The position numbers and the translations under genes are program-made. This document shows, piece after piece, positions 58,571 through 64,000 of a stretch of 64,000 nucleotides of DNA. The DNA is from Uranotaenia lowii (lineage: Eukaryota; Arthropoda; Insecta; Diptera; Culicidae): assembly GCF_029784155.1 (NCBI RefSeq), contig NC_073691.1:28191976-28255975 (forward strand), in the 5' to 3' direction. The notes beneath the pieces are model-generated. The model saw nothing but the letters and a program-made list of their open reading frames with translations. It searched no databases and was not told the DNA's origin. Every line of letters starts with the position of its first letter. Position 1 is the first letter of the stretch.

Positions 58571-60364
58571 AAAAGGCATGGGATTTTTGCAACCTCGTCT
58601 ATGGGTGTAGAACTTTTGGATCTTGTTGACCAATCCCGTATGAATACAATCCCAAAAATTCAAGCGAATTTGGTTCAAATCATAAAAAAACAACGTGAAA
58701 ACCAATATCATGGTCTTAGCTGTGAAACGATTGGCAAATCACCCTATATGTTTTCAAATTATACACACATGTATAATTTGCTAAATGTTTTACTAGACCC
58801 GATTAATCATAAAGCTAAAAATCGGACAGAACCATAAACAGGATCCTAGGGCGAAAGCAAATTAGGTCAAATGGAACTCTAGCCCTGATAGATCACTATT
58901 TCGAACTAGTCATTAAGCCTAATTGATGACAGATAAAACTATAACCTATTCGACGAGATGCACAATTCAGCGGTCTCACTTAGTCTAGTAGACCTGACCT
59001 TATGTTAAATGGAAATAAACTAACTTCTCAGACTCAGGTTACATTCGGCATAATGACCGTTCGACTTTATGACCTTCGACCAAAGCTCTATAAACAATCA
59101 GCATGTTGACCGGGCTCTGTCCATAGAAGAGTATGCAGCGTTGAAAAAAAAAATAGAATAAAAAACTTTGAATTCCTTAATCCGCTTTGGATCATTGTTA
59201 TTTGAAACAAAAAATAATATGAGTATCACTAATGCATGTTACACAACCGTCGTCGGCCTGCGTATCGTCAGATAACCTCAAAATCTACTGCACACCGTCA
59301 TCAGTGCGAGCTTATGCAGGTAGGTAGCTCACAGAAGCATAACAATCGCGATAATCGAACGCAAAACGTCGTGCGATCAATGCGGGCGAGGCTTATTCAT
59401 TGAACATTTTTGAACGCTGAAACTTATGACATCCTCCGTGTCCAAGCGAGCGAATCGTTGTCGCGCTTTACGCGTTCCCCTCAGCAATTATTATTCGACA
59501 GAAAACAATTTGCTGCTGCTGGCTAACAATGGCTATTGAAAATTGCGAATTAATGCGGTTGAGGAGCAACTCGTGAAAAAAAATTGGTAAGTATATAATA
59601 AAACCGTTGCTTCCGCTTCCAGTTGGCGCAAACTATTTGGCGCATTCAAAAACCTCCTACGTTATTATGGCAACACACTTGTGTTGAATCAAATGTGTGT
59701 GGAAGTGCAAATTTCAAAAAAAAATAAATTTTCGATTCTATTCGAAGCTCCTATGATGTATGTTTAAGAATCTAAAACCAACAAACTTGCCTCAAAGTAG
59801 GAATAATTAAATCGGATCTGACACCGGTCATCTTCAGGCTTCAGCAGCCAACTGTCTCAAGGAAATAGGGTTATTATTTATAATGTAAGAAGACAGACAG
59901 ACAGACGAGACGAGACGCACGACGCGCTTTAAGTGATTCTCGTTGTTCGTAGCATTCACAAGTGGATCCCCGATGAATTATGACCCGCGACAAGGACGCC
60001 GGTGAATCAAATTTTGATGGTTCGATTGAGTGAACCTGTGGTCATTATTTTTATTTGGATTTATTACTGTCAGTTAGTGTGCCACTTAGCCACTTTTCTT
60101 GTTTTGAGCTACTCTAAGGATGGAAATTAATTGGTCGGCCTGAAAGGTGTAAGGTTTATTCTGTCAAGTTTGCAATTTTTTTAATTTATATGGGTAAGTT
60201 CGATCCGTATGAATAGCAGCCAACTACATATATTAGTAGAGTGACTAGTACATGCAATGTTGAAAATTTTCTTAAAGTACATTTTAACTGGTCATTCAGT
60301 TTGGTGATAAGAAAGTTAAAAATTGAGGTCCCTAAGTAGCTTCCCTAGGGAACATTCGTTCAGA
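58571..60364. other. Non-coding stretch with a (GACA)n-type microsatellite
   Basis: The frame at 58601-58837 may be a decayed retrotransposon C-terminus but was not recognised. 59200-60060 is GC-richer, with GACAGACAGACAGAC and GAGACGAGACG runs at about 59889-59916. No gene was recognised. Confidence 0.4.
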
Positions 60365-62470
60365 CGTCTCTAGAGATCCTGAGGGGACTCTCTAGAGTTC
60401 CTGAGGGGACTCTCTAGAGTTCCTGAGGGGACTCTCTAGAGTTCCTGAGGGGACTCTCTAGAGTTCCTGAGGGGACTCTCTAGAGTTCCTGAGGGGACTC
60501 TCTAGAGTTCCTGAGGGGACTCTCTAGAGTTCCTGAGGGGACTCTCTAGAGTTCCTGAGGGGACTCTCTAGAGTTCCTGAGGGGACTCTCTAGAGTTCCT
60601 GAGGGGACTCTCTAGAGTTCCTGAGGGGACTCTCTAGAGTTCCTGAGGGGACTCTCTAGAGTTCCTGAGGGGACTCTCTAGAGTTCCTGAGGGGACTCTC
60701 TAGAGTTCCTGAGGGGACTCTCTAGAGTTCCTGAGGGGACTCTCTAGAGTTCCTGAGGGGACTCTCTAGAGTTTCTGAGGGGACTCTCTAGAGTTCCTGA
60801 GGGGACTCTCTAGAGTTCCTGAGGGGACTCTCTAGAGTTCCTGAGGGGACTCTCTAGAGTTCCTGAGGGGACTCTCTAGAGTTCCTGAGGGGACTCTCTA
60901 GAGTTCCTGAGGGGACTCTCTAGAGTTCCTGAGGGGACTCTCTAGAGTTCCTGAGGGGACTCTCTAGAGTTCCTGAGGGGACTCTCTAGAGTTCCTGAGG
61001 GGACTCTCTAGAGTTCCTGAGGGGACTCTCTAGAGTTCCTGAGGGGACTCTCTAGAGTTCCTGAGGGGACTCTCTAGAGTTCCTGAGGGGACTCTCTAGA
61101 GTTCCTGAGGGGACTCTCTAGAGTTCCTGAGGGGACTCTCTAGAGTTCCTGAGGGGACTCTCTAGAGTTCCTGAGGGGACTCTCTAGAGTTCCTGAGGGG
61201 ACTCTCTAGAGTTCCTGAGGGGACTCTCTAGAGTTCCTGAGGGGACTCTCTAGAGTTCCTGAGGGGACTCTCTAGAGTTCCTGAGGGGACTCTCTAGAGT
61301 TCCTGAGGGGACTCTCTAGAGTTCCTGAGGGGACTCTCTAGAGTTCCTGAGGGGACTCTCTAGAGTTCCTGAGGGGACTCTCTAGAGTTCCTGAGGGGAC
61401 TCTCTAGAGTTCCTGAGGGGACTCTCTAGAGTTCCTGAGGGGACTCTCTAGAGTTCCTGAGGGGACTCTCTAGAGTTCCTGAGGGGACTCTCTAGAGTTC
61501 CTGAGGGGACTCTCTAGAGTTCCTGAGGGGACTCTCTAGAGTTCCTGAGGGGACTCTCTAGAGTTCCTGAGGGGACTCTCTAGAGTTCCTGAGGGGACTC
61601 TCTAGAGTTCCTGAGGGGACTCTCTAGAGTTCCTGAGGGGACTCTCTAGAGTTCCTGAGGGGACTCTCTAGAGTTCCTGAGGGGACTCTCTAGAGTTCCT
61701 GAGGGGACTCTCTAGAGTTCCTGAGGGGACTCTCTAGAGTTCCTGAGGGGACTCTCTAGAGTTCCTGAGGGGACTCTCTAGAGTTCCTGAGGGGACTCTC
61801 TAGAGTTCCTGAGAGGACTCTCTAGAGTTCCTGAAGGGACTCTCTAGAGTTCCTGAGGGGACTCTCTAGAGTTCCTGTGGGGACTCTCTAGAGTTCCTGA
61901 GGGGACTCTCTAGAGTTCCTGAGGGGACTCTCTAGAGTTCCTGGGGGGGACTCTCTAGAGTTCCTGGGGGGGACTCTCTAGAGTTCCTGGGAGGGAATCT
62001 CTAGAGTTCCTGAGGGGACTCTCTAGAGTTGCTGAGGGGACTCTCTAGAGTTCCTGAGGGGACTCTCTAGAGTTCCTGAGGGGACTCTCTAGAGTTCCTG
62101 AGGGGACTCTCTAGAGTTCCTGAGGGGACTCTCTAGAGTTCCTGAGGGGACTCTCTAGAGTTCCTGAGGGGACTCTCTAGAGTTCCTGAGGGGACTCTCT
62201 AGAGTTCCTGAGGGGACTCTCTAGAGTTCCTGAGGGGACTCTCTAGAGTTCCTGAGGGGACTCTCTAGAGTTCCTGAGGGGACTCTCTAGAGTTCCTGAG
62301 GGGACTCTCTAGAGTTCCTGAGGGGACTCTCTAGAGTTCCTGAGGGGACTCTCTAGAGTTCCTGAGGGGACTCTCTAGAGTTCCTGAGGGGACTCTCTAG
62401 AGTTCCTGAGGGGACTCTCTAGAGTTCCTGAGGGGACTCTCTAGAGTTCCTGAGGGGACTCTCTAGAGTT
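60365..62470. repeat. 22 bp satellite array, about 95 units
   Basis: The unit is 22 bp, made of GACTCTCTAGAG followed by TTCCTGAGGG. Over 2.1 kb almost every unit is identical, implying recent homogenisation or expansion. Each unit carries the 8 bp palindrome CTCTAGAG. Variants are rare: one TTTCTGAG unit near 60772 and a cluster at about 61810-62035 (GAGAGG, GAAGGG, CTGTGGG, two 23 bp units with seven G, and GTTGCTGAG). The array cannot encode protein: 22 is not a multiple of three and each unit has TAG and TGA in shifting frames. Confidence 0.97.
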
Positions 62471-63750
62471 TTTATATTCACTTTCACATTCTTTCTCATG
62501 CGCTCTCCCATATTCTCTCTTTTTTACTCTCTCTCATATTCCTCAATGTTTCTCTCAAAAACATCAAAAAACTTTTTTTTTTAACTCTCAAGGATACATG
62601 AAATTGAAAATCTAGCTTTCTTTCTACCTTTTTTTTCTGATCAACAACAAACTAAAATTGAAGTGAATGGAAAAAAACGTAACGCTTGGGAAAACGTACA
62701 CCAAGCAGTAAATCTGCCTTATCAGTCTGTGTCCCGGCTAGAGTTCCCGCTAGGGCTGCGTTTCTAAAGCTGGGGGCACGTTGGTCACGTTCGCCGGTTA
62801 TTTTTTCTTTCTTCGGTTCAAACTTTCAAATCATACACCCGCCGGGTCAGCCAAGAAGCCGCTCGTTTAAAACTCTTCGTCATCGTAGTCATGTGCTCGA
62901 TACCAGAGAAAAAACCTTCCCGCTGATGGTGGTTTTCGACACTCTTAAAAGGCAGAAAATGAAGAAAAAAACTCACAGTAGTTTCAGTTTAAGTTTATGG
63001 CAACAAAATTTGTGGCTCAAACTTCGTCTGATGCCGGTGCAGAGAAAAAAACCCCAAGCACGTGTAGAATGTTAAAGCACACTACAAACGACCGATTAAA
63101 ACCCTCCCCCTGACTGATATGTGCGCGGCCACACTTTATTTACTGTTGAATGGCTGACTGACATTCCGAAATGATGGCTACATCGTGGCGTTTCACATCG
63201 TACATACAACTTATGATGAATGCCAAGCCGGCGAAGTCCTAAAGTTACGATCCGCGAGGTGGTCCATACATAATATTCTTGGTTGGATTTTGAAGTAGAG
63301 ATGCTGTTTGAGAACGTTCGTTTGTCTGAAGCAACCTTGGAGTTAGGCACAGATTGGCAGGAAGACAGAGCAAAGTAGAACGTGTGGTTTTCAACAGGTG
63401 ATAAAATTAACAGAAGAAGCAAAAGTTCAAAAGTGCTCGGTGAGATAGCTATCTTAAATTTATTGCCTCAGATGAAGAATTAAAGGTTTCAGGAAAAACA
63501 AAAAGGAGTTGCATTACGTTTGATTCCGCAATCTAATACTTGCTATGCAAAAGATTAATGCAAAATAAATTGACAAGAACATGGCAAACTCTTTTCTAAC
63601 AAAAGAGAGTCTTATGCTTTGGTCATTCTCTTTATCATACTCTCTATTACCTAAAAATTCATCTTTCACTCTTTACATTCACCCTCACATTCTCTCCCGC
63701 AATCTTTCGAATATTGTCTCTAACATCCTTTATCGCATTCTCACTTTTAT
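62471..63750. other. Spacer between satellite arrays
   Basis: Both edges are CT-rich with similar words (TTCACTTTCACATTCTTTCTC after the first array; TTCACCCTCACATTCTCTCCC before the second), suggesting shared flanks. The middle contains frames at 62686-63075 (plus) and 63096-63422 (minus) with no recognised domain. Confidence 0.5.
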
Positions 63751-63752
63751 GC

Positions 63753-64000
63753 ACTGAGGGGACTCTGCACTGTTCCTGAGGGGACTCTTTGGAGTTCCTG
63801 AGGGGACTCTTTGGAGTTCCTGAGGGGACTCTTTGGAGTTCCTGAGGGGACTCTTTGGAGTTCCTGAGGGGACTCTTTGGAGTTCCTGAGGGGACTCTTT
63901 GGAGTTCCTGAGGGGACTCTTTGGAGTTCCTGAGGGGACTCTTCGAAGTTCCTGAGGGGACTCTTCGAAGTTCCTGAACGAAATCTTTGGAGTCCGTGAG
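63753..64000. repeat. Sister 22 bp satellite array, cut by window end
   Basis: About eleven units of the same 22 bp frame, but with TTTGGAG in place of TCTAGAG, and CTTCGAAG in the last units. TTCCTGAGGGGACTC is conserved with the first array. It runs off the right edge. Confidence 0.95.

Noticed and set aside
60365..62470. Satellite as a CRISPR-like array
   Set aside because: Units are contiguous with no unique spacers and there are no cas genes.

Overview
The window reads as nuclear DNA of an insect, most likely a mosquito (Culicidae). The DNA is AT-rich, with short low-complexity frames and few convincing genes. It carries Tc1/mariner-type transposase relics with a DDET motif and, in one copy, D-to-E spacing of 37 (the DD37E type known from mosquitoes). 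It also carries R1-clade and Jockey-type non-LTR retrotransposons, a tRNA-headed SINE and many non-autonomous inverted-repeat elements. The species assignment is inference. No prokaryotic operon, CRISPR array, plasmid, phage or viral gene was seen.

Layout. 1-7.4 kb: AT-rich DNA with a tandem duplication and a ~2.5 kb terminal-repeat element (3461-6000) that holds a nested TTAA-flanked MITE. 7.4-9.6 kb: ATTGACAAA minisatellite. 10.4-11.0 kb: possible small exons on the minus strand. 12.3-13.1 kb: long inverted-repeat element, followed by a second copy of the 2.5 kb element (13.4-16.0 kb). 18.6-27.9 kb: a strongly T-rich plus strand with several minisatellites, broken by an ordinary-composition island (22.4-24.0 kb) that holds a candidate secreted-peptide exon pair. 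28-35 kb: more inverted-repeat elements, an inverted array of ~120 bp units rich in AAGATGGCG-type motifs, a SINE and a DD37E relic. 36.3-37.5 kb: the best candidate host gene, minus strand. 37.7-40.7 kb: 5'-truncated R1-clade retrotransposon with a repeat-rich 3' tail. 41.5-44.1 kb: repeats and a hAT-type MITE with a clear target duplication. 48.1-48.8 kb: DD37E relic. 52.3-54.1 kb: a 1.8 kb near-perfect palindrome. 55.0-58.6 kb: Jockey copies, one interrupted by an R1 tail, around a nearly full DD37E transposase. 60.4-62.5 kb: a 22 bp satellite of about 95 units, with a sister array at 63.75-64.0 kb that runs off the window.

How it fits together. Nearly everything recognisable is transposon, satellite or decayed repeat, as in a long intron or intergenic stretch. 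Two minus-strand sites (22645/22646 and 50551/50552) combine a pyrimidine tract, CAG and an immediate GTRAG. That is the signature of recursive (ratchet-point) splice sites, and it raises the possibility that much of the window is one very long minus-strand intron. Host-gene calls are low to moderate confidence; mobile-element and repeat calls are the solid part of this annotation.
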